DNA of 40,157 bases from positions 1 to 40,157 of the IMG/VR virus record IMGVR_UViG_3300006174_000003. The stretch is one strand, 5' to 3'. The translations under genes were made by a program, and so were the position numbers. Each line of letters opens with the position of its first letter. Within the stretch, counting starts at the first letter, position 1. This document shows, piece after piece, positions 24,394 through 32,205 of this stretch. Source of the stretch: a virus. The notes beneath the pieces are model-generated. The model made no database searches. It saw only the letters and a program-made list of their open reading frames with translations, and was not told the origin of the DNA.

Positions 24394-25851
24394 GTGGTCT
24401 CCCGTCGTTGTTGTGATCGTGACTGGCCCAATGCCAGCCGGTAAGAGACTCTCGTTTCCCGAGGAGTCGAGCGCCGTTAGCGCATAGTAATAGGGTTGTA
24501 ACTCTGTTAGCGAGTGTGTATCTATATACGGTGATGGAAATACATCTGCACCGATTAGGTCATAACTGCCGCCGAAGGATGTTGCCCTATATACATTTAT
24601 TCCAACCGTGTCATCAACAGGTGTGTATGTTATTGTTATACTCATCATCGGCCCTGTTGATGGTGTGAGTAATACACCTGTTGGTGGAGGTGGTGCCGTC
24701 GTAACATCACTAGTTGGTGTGCCGGGTATAGTAGTCATACCATCGATTGCTACTATCCTAAATATGTAAACTGTATCACCAGTTAAAGTATTGTCTACAA
24801 CTGTCGTGCCTGGTACAACATGTGTTAGATCTGTTGCCCATACAGTAGGTGCAGATGCAAGTGCTTTCTGCAGGTTAAGTTGTGAATATGTGCCACCCCA
24901 GTGTGGTACAGTGAATGATACCTGTGTGTCATTTATCGTCACAACTGTTGGTGGGTTTATTGGTGCCTGCATAGACAGTACACCAAACATATGTGTCACC
25001 TTAAATGATGGATCATCTCTGTATGACATTATACCAAACTGATGTGTTAGTTTGAATATGGGGTCATCACTGTAAGATGCCACACCAAATTGGTGTGTTA
25101 TATTTAATGCAGGTGTACCTAACTCAGATACAATACCAAACTGTTGTGTCACATCAAGATTTGCAGCGGCAGTTATGGTTGTTGTAAGTGGGCCACTAGG
25201 TGTGAATGCACTAAAATATACAGCATTTCCAACTGTTAATCTTAGATCATCTATGTACCCTTGGAACGGAAATACAACACTTAATCCTGGTTTACCACGT
25301 CCAACATAAAATGCATTTCCTACATTATATGGTATCGTCCATCCTGCTGGTACATTTTGTGTAGATCCAAATCCACCATCTATATAAAATGTGAATGTAT
25401 CTGTAACACGTGTTATCGCTATATGGTGCCATGCACCAGGTGCAGGTTGTGGGCATGACACATTTAAAGGCCAACCAGCATTATCTTCTGCATGTGGCGA
25501 TGCAACAAAATGGAAATTAGATCCATCTGTATACATTGCCCAACATGTACCATCTGTTGTACCACGATTATCAAACGGTATCATTGTACCGCCTGCAGTG
25601 AAGTATATCCAGAACTCTAGGCAAAAATCATTGTCGCCAAGTTGGAAGTCTTCAGAGTACGGAAATGATACAGCATCACCAGTGTCACCTGATGGGTTAA
25701 GCGATACAGCACCACTGAACTCAGCTATGGCGTTTTGTATAGCGGCCGAACCAAGTGCTGTGCCAACATGGCCAGATGCACTACTATCTGTAAATGTAGT
25801 ACTGCCATCCGCACCATCGAAGTGGCATAGCAGTTTTACGGCCGAAGACAT
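23107..25851 (-). CDS. Major tail protein with N-terminal LamG and FN3 extension
   Basis: This 914-residue protein is far longer than usual tail-tube proteins. Residues 1-215 are a LamG/concanavalin-like domain (LLCHFDGADGSTTFTD, then WHHIAITRVTDTFTFYIDG and GYIDDLRLTVGNAVY). Residues about 230-300 hold four 17-residue repeats around THQFGIMSYRDDP. Two fibronectin III-like domains follow (about 300-390 and 390-480; the second has GINVYRATSFGGSYDLIG and YYYALTALDSSGNESLLP). The tail-tube domain starts near M487 (MNERATVYEGSQLFVE) and reaches the end. LamG and FN3 modules on tails often bind cell-surface or environmental sugars. The ATG follows AAGG. The base composition of the N-terminal part is AT-richer than that of the tube part, indicating a mosaic gene. 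Confidence 0.85.
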   Translation of the reverse strand: MSSAVKLLCHFDGADGSTTFTDSSASGHVGTALGSAAIQNAIAEFSGAVSLNPSGDTGDAVSFPYSEDFQLGDNDFCLEFWIYFTAGGTMIPFDNRGTTDGTCWAMYTDGSNFHFVASPHAEDNAGWPLNVSCPQPAPGAWHHIAITRVTDTFTFYIDGGFGSTQNVPAGWTIPYNVGNAFYVGRGKPGLSVVFPFQGYIDDLRLTVGNAVYFSAFTPSGPLTTTITAAANLDVTQQFGIVSELGTPALNITHQFGVASYSDDPIFKLTHQFGIMSYRDDPSFKVTHMFGVLSMQAPINPPTVVTINDTQVSFTVPHWGGTYSQLNLQKALASAPTVWATDLTHVVPGTTVVDNTLTGDTVYIFRIVAIDGMTTIPGTPTSDVTTAPPPPTGVLLTPSTGPMMSITITYTPVDDTVGINVYRATSFGGSYDLIGADVFPSPYIDTHSLTELQPYYYALTALDSSGNESLLPAGIGPVTITTTTGDHMNERATVYEGSQLFVETTPGVTGAATFRLMETDFMPDITPDIREIKVQGSKFDTDTSHGKEYTTGTIGGHMAYYDDAYLFSGLLCSPAISTPVSNTWNVGNASGTIGFDVTTHINGSAVTTTLAAASFANASALQAAIGALTNVGVGNVTVTGAAPSYVVSGVAWLSTGTFVLSNPTGTPLPTLAVAYTATNTRRFTFDMIPFGPEASLQTYTLEKGAPGIANFGQQIGQLTPTALMLKMSEKEMTKTGNFIGVKGVDPFTVTPLTDITDKPSMPMNSSDVGIFLGTSLVGLQRQKRVFDMEWGCTDRQTPVITLDDSVDSFSNTVESAQTKWTQKMTMAQDTNGQTVLGYLRSGQIIYRVIEIRGPSIESGFRHRFKITEAVKVIAGPKQDTNGVYTGAYESTLILDPTLMGGNAVRVEIDVELTAL

Positions 25852-25860
25852 GCTTTTACC

Positions 25861-26937
25861 TTATATAGTTCGCTTGATGCCAATTTGTAGTGGTGCACCA
25901 CCATTCACACCCGTATTGAAGTCTTCTTTGACCCATGCAGCACTTGTCCACGGGTTGACACAGAAGTATCTACGTGCAACAGAATATATGTCGCCAGTAG
26001 GTGCATATATATCATGTGTATCATACTGATTGTCTGCAGGTGTACCATCACCAAATGTTACAACACCAGCGGCTATACCAGCATCATCCTTGGCGGTAGC
26101 TGTGACAATGCTAAGACACTTAATGACAGCGGCTGTGGTCGGTACACCACCCTGTTCATACATATCTATTAGACCAACAGTTGGTGCGGCATTATATGTT
26201 GTATTGTCATCAAGGCCAGTAGGATCCTGTATGTTCTGTACATTTGTATTTGAACCTGGGTTAGGTGTCATCTGTGTCTGTGCACCATTTGTTGTAAAAC
26301 CCATGTAGTACATTCTCTGGTCACCGTCGAAACCTTTGTTCTTTGTATTCGACGGGTCTATCGGATCATTCACATCATCATTGACATAAATATCTTGTAC
26401 CTGATGGTGGAAACCAGAACCATTATCGGCGACGATAACAGCTGTGTTACATGGTTGTGTCAAATTCCATGATGTATGTGCACCTGTCAAACTGATAAGT
26501 GTCTCACCATTTAGTTTGAGTGTGGCTGTACCAGATGAACCAGTATCGTTTAGGCCACCATACTCAATGTAATTCCATACACCAACCGCTAATAAACCTG
26601 CTGTACTTGTGAATAGTGTGGTCGTATTAATAGATCCAAGTTTAAGTGCACCACTTGACGTAACCTGTAGACACAAGCCAAATTGGCTCAAACTGTTTAA
26701 TAGGTATGCAACATTTGAACCTCCACCAAACTGTAGTACCTTCATTGCAAAACCAAGGTAGTTAGTGAAACTGGTAGCATTTCTAAATGGCACGGCGACA
26801 CTATTGTTATCCACAAGTTGTGTACATGGACCATTAGACCAGCGGCCACCAGTTGCCTGATATGTAGCATTGTACTGTAGGTATCTACCAGGATTACTGG
26901 ACGCATAATAACCAAGCGGATCATCAAACACTCTCAT
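25861..26937 (-). CDS. Putative virion decoration or minor tail protein with ConA-like domain
   Basis: This 358-residue protein lies between the tail terminator and major tail protein genes. Residues about 1-205 look like a lectin-type jelly roll: WNYIEYGGLNDTGSS, then ATLKLNGETLISLTG and a closing VQDIYVNDDVND strand. The rest is Gly/Asn/Thr-rich and beta-prone. The start is ATG 26937, seven bases after AGGAG, rather than the longer frame to 26970. It overlaps the TAA of the preceding gene closely (TAAAATG). A sugar-binding tail decoration is a reasonable inference given the LamG domain in the next gene. No exact family is recognised. Confidence 0.7.
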   Translation of the reverse strand: MRVFDDPLGYYASSNPGRYLQYNATYQATGGRWSNGPCTQLVDNNSVAVPFRNATSFTNYLGFAMKVLQFGGGSNVAYLLNSLSQFGLCLQVTSSGALKLGSINTTTLFTSTAGLLAVGVWNYIEYGGLNDTGSSGTATLKLNGETLISLTGAHTSWNLTQPCNTAVIVADNGSGFHHQVQDIYVNDDVNDPIDPSNTKNKGFDGDQRMYYMGFTTNGAQTQMTPNPGSNTNVQNIQDPTGLDDNTTYNAAPTVGLIDMYEQGGVPTTAAVIKCLSIVTATAKDDAGIAAGVVTFGDGTPADNQYDTHDIYAPTGDIYSVARRYFCVNPWTSAAWVKEDFNTGVNGGAPLQIGIKRTI

Positions 26938-26938
26938 T

Positions 26939-27430
26939 TTACACTCCTGATGTAACTGTACAATACACACCGCCGAGGTGATACCATGTCGTATTGTTGA
27001 CGGACTCTGATACTTTTATGACCATGTGCCGCAGGAACCTGTACACATACACGCCATTACCAGTGTCAAGCGTGATATCAAAATTCACTATAGCATTGTC
27101 AACCGCATCCATATGCCGCTTGATTGGTCCGTATCCATTACCACTACCACATACCTTGATAAAGTACACGGCGTCTTGTATGGACCTGTAACCACCAACC
27201 GCATTTATGTCAACATTGCTAGTGGTACCAAACACTATGAATGGCGATGGTGTTGACAATGGTGCTATGTCTGCAAATATAACAGCATTCGCATTAGTCG
27301 CACCGGATGGGAACCGTGGGTCATTGCCCGGGTTACCAGTGCCAAGAAACCCAAATGCCGCCTGCACATCCGGATCATTCTGTAGTGTCTCGACTATCAT
27401 CTTGTCGATAGACATTATCTCTATCGGCAT
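26939..27430 (-). CDS. Putative tail terminator / tail completion protein
   Basis: This 163-residue protein sits where lambda gpU-like terminators lie: after the HK97 gp10-like protein and before the tube genes. It begins with a helix (IDKMIVETLQNDPDVQAAFG), then shows PFIVFGTTSNVDIN, YFIKVCGSG and a C-terminal YHLGGVYCTV strand, as in DUF3168/terminator folds. It would cap the tail tube and join it to the head. The assignment is by position and fold pattern, not by a diagnostic motif. The ATG overlaps the previous stop (TAATG). Confidence 0.65.
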   Translation of the reverse strand: MPIEIMSIDKMIVETLQNDPDVQAAFGFLGTGNPGNDPRFPSGATNANAVIFADIAPLSTPSPFIVFGTTSNVDINAVGGYRSIQDAVYFIKVCGSGNGYGPIKRHMDAVDNAIVNFDITLDTGNGVYVYRFLRHMVIKVSESVNNTTWYHLGGVYCTVTSGV

Positions 27431-28104
27431 TATTTTATCTCCGCGGCTGATAGTGCCGCCGAACCAATAGCTGCTGTCAATCTTGGTGTCATCTGCGACC
27501 TAGCCCAATTCACGGCGGGTGTCAAGAATGGCTGTGCTCTATTTCGTCTGGTGCCATATTCTACATATCCAGCATAGAATGCAGATGCACCAATTGTGAC
27601 AAAGAATGTATCACGTGAGACACCACCCATTGGTAAGATGCTTCTTACATCATCTTCAAATGACTGATATCCTTGTGAACCTAGGTGTGCAAACTCACCT
27701 TCATGTGTCACAGTCGTCTTCAGTTCACGCATGTAATCGTAACTGGTCTTTGCATAGCGTGCTCTCTGTGTCCTCTCGCTGATATGTTTGTTACCAGTGA
27801 TGAAGCTCAGCTTTTCGTTCCTTTCAACAGCAGCACGTGCAGATCGCCTGAAACCAAGTGACGTTCTATTGCCCATTCGCCCTGTGGTGGTTGCCGCATA
27901 TCCACCAGCACGGGTGACATATATAGATGCCCTAAGAGCACCAGTCTTGACTGGTGCAAGTCCTCTTGCAAGGTCACGGGTTTCCTGTCCCAGTTCGAAC
28001 AAGGTATTCTGTACTGCAATTTCCACCTCTTTAGTCATGCCAGCGATGTTGGCACTCCTTACTATTGTTTGTGATAATACAAGACTATTTGCTGTATCTG
28101 CCAT
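27430..28104 (-). CDS. HK97 gp10-like head-tail / neck protein
   Basis: This 224-residue protein carries the gp10 family pattern: ARGLAPVKTGALRASIYV near residue 45 and FYAGYVEYGTRRNRAQPFLTP near residue 180, with a basic middle section. Such proteins act in head-tail joining or as a tail-completion factor. It is longer than the typical 120-150 residues because of a central insertion (about 80-160). The ATG overlaps the stop of the upstream gene by one base. Confidence 0.85.
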   Translation of the reverse strand: MADTANSLVLSQTIVRSANIAGMTKEVEIAVQNTLFELGQETRDLARGLAPVKTGALRASIYVTRAGGYAATTTGRMGNRTSLGFRRSARAAVERNEKLSFITGNKHISERTQRARYAKTSYDYMRELKTTVTHEGEFAHLGSQGYQSFEDDVRSILPMGGVSRDTFFVTIGASAFYAGYVEYGTRRNRAQPFLTPAVNWARSQMTPRLTAAIGSAALSAAEIK

Positions 28105-28484
28105 TATATTACCTTGAAACAGTAGTACTGAGACGTTGCACCGTTTTGCTTGTTGTTGTATGGCACATCTATTTGGAACGTATCTGTGTTACCATTGTCA
28201 TTAACAACCTCTATAAAATCAGACGGTTGTATATTTGTTCCCCATGGGAACACGATTATATGATTACCATGTACTTCTTTAGCACCTGGTACCTGGTCTA
28301 CCTGTGGTGTTCTTATGATCGGTTGTACTATACAGCGTATACCAGTGGCAGCCACATTTCGTGCATCAGACTTAGAACCATAACCATCATCGACAAGTGT
28401 GGTCCTCATGATGGTTGCAGTTGCATCCATCACAACATCTGCAGTTATTCTCATAGCGGCTATAGCCATCTTAGAAAGTAACAT
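28104..28484 (-). CDS. Putative head closure protein
   Basis: This 126-residue protein lies between the connector and gp10-like genes. The N-terminal helix is followed by a beta-rich body with HGNHIIVFPWGTNIQPSDFI, which resembles the small barrel of phage head-closure (SPP1 gp16-like, Hc1) proteins. The start is ATG 28484, which abuts the upstream stop. An alternative is ATG 28469 (MAIAAMRITA). The ribosome site is weak, so expression may rely on coupling. The assignment is by position and fold pattern. Confidence 0.6.
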   Translation of the reverse strand: MLLSKMAIAAMRITADVVMDATATIMRTTLVDDGYGSKSDARNVAATGIRCIVQPIIRTPQVDQVPGAKEVHGNHIIVFPWGTNIQPSDFIEVVNDNGNTDTFQIDVPYNNKQNGATSQYYCFKVI

Positions 28485-29309
28485 TTACATCCACTGGTTC
28501 TTCCGACCGTTTTCCCACAAGAATTCGGATACATCATCACCCCACAAACGATATAGTGGGTGGCAATTATTGTTGCGACTAAGTTGTTGTCGTGCATTCC
28601 TGCGTGTACCAGATATCTGGAACAATGGGAAGTTGACAAGATTGTTGTCATCTTCGGCGGTGAATGAACAGCTCATGATCAACTCACCAGCCTGATCTAT
28701 CCATTGTTGCTCAACAGGATCAAGTGGTTTTGCCGCACGTGAACCAAGTTCTGCAAAGTTGTATTTGTCTGTGCCAATCTGCACACTGGTAAGCTCACCA
28801 GATGCATATGTCTTTGGCACTAGTGGTCTAAGGTAGGCACATGTTACAAGTGCAAGTGCCTGATCAAAAATGTTGGCATCAACAGATGGGACAGAGTCAT
28901 ATGTCGTAAGAACATCTGACAGTCGCCTTATCATCAATCTGTTAACGAAACAAAGTGTGGAGTCCAATGGTGCATCAGGAAGTGTATCAACTGTTGCAGA
29001 TAGTCTCTCACGTATGAACCTGTGTATCTGTGTCACAGGTGCGAAATAGTCGTCCTGCTCAATTATCGTCTGCCCATCAGATGTCACTAGGTTCCAATAG
29101 ATGATGTATGAACCACCTTCTGGGAACGACACTAACGCCGAAGAGGTAGGTGTCTGTGATGCACCAGGTACAGATCCTGCATAGGTAACTGTCGAGCCAC
29201 TTGTTGGAAGTGTGGCAACCACGGCCACGGATACAGGCGTGACCACATCTGGCACAGTTGTGAACATGTGAGATAGTAGTATTGTCGCGCCTTTTTGTAC
29301 CGTGGTCAT
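28485..29309 (-). CDS. Head-tail connector with N-terminal Ig-like domain
   Basis: This 274-residue protein has two parts. Residues 1-95 are beta-rich and Ig-like (TPVSVAVVATLPTSG, then FPEGGSYIIYWNL). Residues about 100-230 are helical, with RFIRERLSATVDTLPDAP and SVDANIFDQALALVTCAYLR, similar to the helical head-completion adaptors that dock under the portal. An Ig-like domain on a connector is unusual. It starts 12 bases after the preceding gene, and its position supports the connector call. Confidence 0.65.
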   Translation of the reverse strand: MTTVQKGATILLSHMFTTVPDVVTPVSVAVVATLPTSGSTVTYAGSVPGASQTPTSSALVSFPEGGSYIIYWNLVTSDGQTIIEQDDYFAPVTQIHRFIRERLSATVDTLPDAPLDSTLCFVNRLMIRRLSDVLTTYDSVPSVDANIFDQALALVTCAYLRPLVPKTYASGELTSVQIGTDKYNFAELGSRAAKPLDPVEQQWIDQAGELIMSCSFTAEDDNNLVNFPLFQISGTRRNARQQLSRNNNCHPLYRLWGDDVSEFLWENGRKNQWM

Positions 29310-29320
29310 GGTCGTTGTTC

Positions 29321-29812
29321 CTACTTGATGTTACTTGCCGGTGGCTTAGGGGCCTGCTCGGTACCGTTGGTTGTGTTCGCTGGTGGAAGCTGTGATGCCT
29401 TCAGTGCCTCTAGTTCCGCCTGTGCCGCTAGGTTTGTTGCCTGTGCGGCCTCAAGTTCGCGTAGAAGTCTTTCGTTGTCATTGATCGCATTAGCCGCCTG
29501 TGCAGTGGCAGCATCTGCTTTCGCACGATGGTAGTTAACGTCTTCCTTCTCTAGCTCTTCTGGTGTCTTGCCATCGCAGTTGACGTACTTATTGTTAACA
29601 ATCATCCAGCCAGCCGGGTCCGCACCTTCTGGAAGCTTATTAAGTGGTACAGAGTTAGGCATAGCGGATGTGTTTAGAAAACGCCCTTGCCCAATACCAC
29701 TGCCGGATGCGACCTGTGCAGCCTCCACAGGTGACAACTGTATGTCTGATGCCTTTGCCTGTGTAGGTATCTTGTCTGGTGTAAGTTCTACATTCTTTAT
29801 TTCGTCGGCCAT
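29321..29812 (-). CDS. Coiled-coil virion-associated protein of unknown function
   Basis: This 163-residue protein lies between the major capsid and connector genes. The N-terminal half is polar and disordered. Residues about 95-145 are an Ala/Glu/Leu-rich coiled coil (NDNERLLRELEAAQATN). The tail is Pro/Thr/Asn-rich. The ATG 29812 follows AGGGGG six bases upstream; a longer frame to 29848 lacks a ribosome site. It could be a head protein or a head-tail adaptor component. No family is recognised. Confidence 0.65.
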   Translation of the reverse strand: MADEIKNVELTPDKIPTQAKASDIQLSPVEAAQVASGSGIGQGRFLNTSAMPNSVPLNKLPEGADPAGWMIVNNKYVNCDGKTPEELEKEDVNYHRAKADAATAQAANAINDNERLLRELEAAQATNLAAQAELEALKASQLPPANTTNGTEQAPKPPASNIK

Positions 29813-29831
29813 TTGTTTCCCCCTGTCTGCA

Positions 29832-29857
29832 GATCTGCCGCCCTGCAACGGCAGATC
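29832..29857 (-). terminator. Hairpin after the major capsid gene
   Basis: GATCTGCCG (29832-29840) and CGGCAGATC (29849-29857) form a nine-base-pair perfect stem with an eight-base loop. It follows the capsid stop at 29873 and precedes the next ribosome site. It lacks a T tract. It may reduce readthrough or stabilise the highly needed capsid mRNA, in the same way as the hairpin after the major tail protein gene. Confidence 0.5.
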
Positions 29858-29872
29858 CGCTAGTCGTCATCG

Positions 29873-31036
29873 TTAGATGATGTATGGTGGTGTGTACGAT
29901 CCAGCAGATGTGATCTGCAGAACCGCCGCACCGATGCGGTTCTGAACCGCCACGTCGAACTCACGCTGGTAGCCACGTGCACGCAATGGGAACTGATCGA
30001 ATTCATAGACCAGTTCGAGGTCACCGTTACCGATGCCAACAGAACCACCCATGATGGAATTCGATGATCCACCGATCTGCTCAGGACCGGTACCACGCAC
30101 ACGAAGTGCGAGTGGTTTGCGCTGGTTGGCCTGGTAGCAGAGCAATAGGTTCATCGGAACCCATGGCTTGATCCAGACTTCGGTACCATTGAAGTACCCA
30201 ATCAAACGGTCATATGGACTGGAGATGTCCAATGCACGTCCTGGTGCCTGCGTCTGTAGTATAGAACCTACAATTGACGCCGGTAGCAGTGGAACGAACA
30301 CAGTCGTCGGCATCGCACGGAATGCAGCTTCCTGACCCTGGTGGATACAGATATATGCATCACCAGTGTTGTGGTGCTCGATAACTTCAAGTACCAATGC
30401 GGCGACCGAGTACTGGTCACATGTGGTTGATACATGATAATGGTTCATGCTCGTTGGGAACACTTCGCCATTAGGTCCGATCGGGATCGGGAACGATGTA
30501 TCATTGTTCTGCAACGCCTTAACTGGAAGGGTTGCACTGTCAATAATTCTATCGTAGAAGGTGTAGTTAACCCCCCCGAAGAATGCCCGTTTGATCTGTC
30601 GCTGGATGCGTCGCACGTCAGCGGTAAGTAGTGCAGTCACCTGTGCGGCGAATTCTTGCACTTCGATGTTTCGGAAGTAGTCACGAGTCCATGCAAGCGA
30701 CGCACCATACTTCCTAAGTGGGAAGCCGATGTTTGCACCGTTTGATATCTTCTGTGGTTGTGTCGTACCGAATTGGTCGACTTCTTCCATCTCCATCTGG
30801 TCGAAGCCACCTGTCCTTCGCAGGCGATTGGTGGTCACCTCGACGAACGGAGTAAGCAGTTCAGCCAGAATGCGGTTGTGTGCGATGAATGCATCGTTCA
30901 CTACCTGCCACACATTGTCTTCCCCGAAGGATGCGACTGTTCCCTGCGCAATACGCAGAGATTGTAGTGTATCCTGTGTTTCGAGTGTGCCGAATGTGGG
31001 GACACCAACCGTATAGTTGCCGGCGCTGTAGCCCAT
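29873..31036 (-). CDS. Major capsid protein
   Basis: This 387-residue protein lies in the canonical slot after the protease/scaffold and decoration genes. It has a probable long helix (FGEDNVWQVVNDAFIAHNR), then GFPLRKYGASLAWTRDYFRN, a helical stretch (VQEFAAQVTALLTADVRRIQ) and a C-terminal domain with the ARGYQREFDVAVQNRIGAAV segment. These features match the HK97-fold capsid in order, though the sequence lacks a short diagnostic motif. The ATG follows AAGGGAAGG. It should be one of the most abundant virion proteins. Confidence 0.85.
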   Translation of the reverse strand: MGYSAGNYTVGVPTFGTLETQDTLQSLRIAQGTVASFGEDNVWQVVNDAFIAHNRILAELLTPFVEVTTNRLRRTGGFDQMEMEEVDQFGTTQPQKISNGANIGFPLRKYGASLAWTRDYFRNIEVQEFAAQVTALLTADVRRIQRQIKRAFFGGVNYTFYDRIIDSATLPVKALQNNDTSFPIPIGPNGEVFPTSMNHYHVSTTCDQYSVAALVLEVIEHHNTGDAYICIHQGQEAAFRAMPTTVFVPLLPASIVGSILQTQAPGRALDISSPYDRLIGYFNGTEVWIKPWVPMNLLLCYQANQRKPLALRVRGTGPEQIGGSSNSIMGGSVGIGNGDLELVYEFDQFPLRARGYQREFDVAVQNRIGAAVLQITSAGSYTPPYII

Positions 31037-31074
31037 TTGTTTACCTTCCCTTTATAACTTTCTAACGCCGGTGC

Positions 31075-31548
31075 TTAAACCGATCGTGTTCCCCATAGGC
31101 GAATTCGACTGTCATCAAGGATGACACCAACCGTTGGTGCACCGCTGTATGGTGGTGTCGTGTCCAGTCCACCCGGTACGGTCGCCGAGAGATAGACATA
31201 CACTGGTCCGGTCGCACCATTTAGGAAGGTGCTCACGAACCCTGTGCCGTATCGCCAGTCAGAGTCGTCGATGATAGTCAACGCATCTGCCTGTCCGGCC
31301 TTCGCATCCTGTGCGGCGAAACCGATACAGATTGCAAGTACACCTGCACCACCGGATGCGTCACACTTGACTACCTGCATGATCGGCACACCAGCCGTGA
31401 TTGCACTACTATTGGGTGCCAGTGTCACCGCATCGCCAGCGGCGATGTCTGCACCTACGATGAACCCCGAACCCCGCCTCTGATGTACGTCCAGAGGCAT
31501 AGAAATCGGGGTGGGTTTCTGACCTGTTATTTTAGTTACTGCCGCCAT
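31075..31548 (-). CDS. Putative capsid decoration / head-stabilising protein
   Basis: This 157-residue, Gly/Ala-rich, beta-prone protein lies between the protease/scaffold and the major capsid genes, where lambda D-like or other head decoration proteins are encoded. It shows repeated short strands: GAGVLAICIGFAAQDA, GPVYVYLSATVPGG and APTVGVILDDSRIRLWG. It has no signal peptide. The role is assigned by position and composition. Its ATG follows AAGGG with a seven-base spacer. Confidence 0.7.
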   Translation of the reverse strand: MAAVTKITGQKPTPISMPLDVHQRRGSGFIVGADIAAGDAVTLAPNSSAITAGVPIMQVVKCDASGGAGVLAICIGFAAQDAKAGQADALTIIDDSDWRYGTGFVSTFLNGATGPVYVYLSATVPGGLDTTPPYSGAPTVGVILDDSRIRLWGTRSV

Positions 31549-31563
31549 TTATTCACCCTTCCC

Positions 31564-32205
31564 TTACATTCCGTAAATGCCAGTGCCGCGTAGGGCCTGT
31601 ACATTGTGCTGGACGCGCTCCTCGTCGGTCGGTTGTGCCTGGCCGCCAGAGTCTGCGACTGCCCCTGTTACTTTCGGCTTCGGCACTGCTGTGGTGCGAC
31701 CCACTTGTGGATGCTCACCAGGTGCCGTCGTACGTGCCATCGGCGTGCCGGCAAGTGGCTCCATGAGTCCCTTGTCGACTGCGATTGCTTCATACTGGCG
31801 GGCCATCCCGCGAAGTAGAGCCAATGGCTGTGCGTCTATTACATCTGCAGCCTGCGCTCCAATTTCTTGGCCAAGGGCGACAACCGCCATGGCCTTCGTC
31901 TGTTTGCGCAAAATTGCAATGTATTCATCCCCGGTAGTGGCCCTGTTGATAAGTGCCGTCAGATGTTCCGGGGTGGTTATACCAGCGCTCGCGGCGGATG
32001 CAAGGAATGCGGCCTGTTCGCTAGTAAATGCGGCAACCATTGGTGCCGGTGCAGCGGGCTGTGCAGCAAGAGCCGTCGCCGGTTCTGTTAGTGCCGCTGG
32101 TGCCTGCGCAACAAGTAATGCGGCTGACGCTGTGCCGTCCGCGTCAGTCTCCAACCATCGTCTGACGTCCGATACATCGGCCGTCACTTCAGTTTCTCCT
32201 GCCAT
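31564..32205 (-). CDS. Nested scaffold protein (internal start in protease gene)
   Basis: An in-frame ATG at 32205 is preceded by a strong AAAGGAG eight bases upstream. It would produce a 213-residue protein starting AGETEVTADVSDVRRWLE, composed of the Ala-rich region and a helical C-terminal part. This is the arrangement of lambda Nu3 within gene C. Scaffold proteins guide capsid assembly and are needed in excess over the protease, which such a start would provide. It is inferred from the ribosome site and family architecture. Confidence 0.7.
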   Translation of the reverse strand: MAGETEVTADVSDVRRWLETDADGTASAALLVAQAPAALTEPATALAAQPAAPAPMVAAFTSEQAAFLASAASAGITTPEHLTALINRATTGDEYIAILRKQTKAMAVVALGQEIGAQAADVIDAQPLALLRGMARQYEAIAVDKGLMEPLAGTPMARTTAPGEHPQVGRTTAVPKPKVTGAVADSGGQAQPTDEERVQHNVQALRGTGIYGM

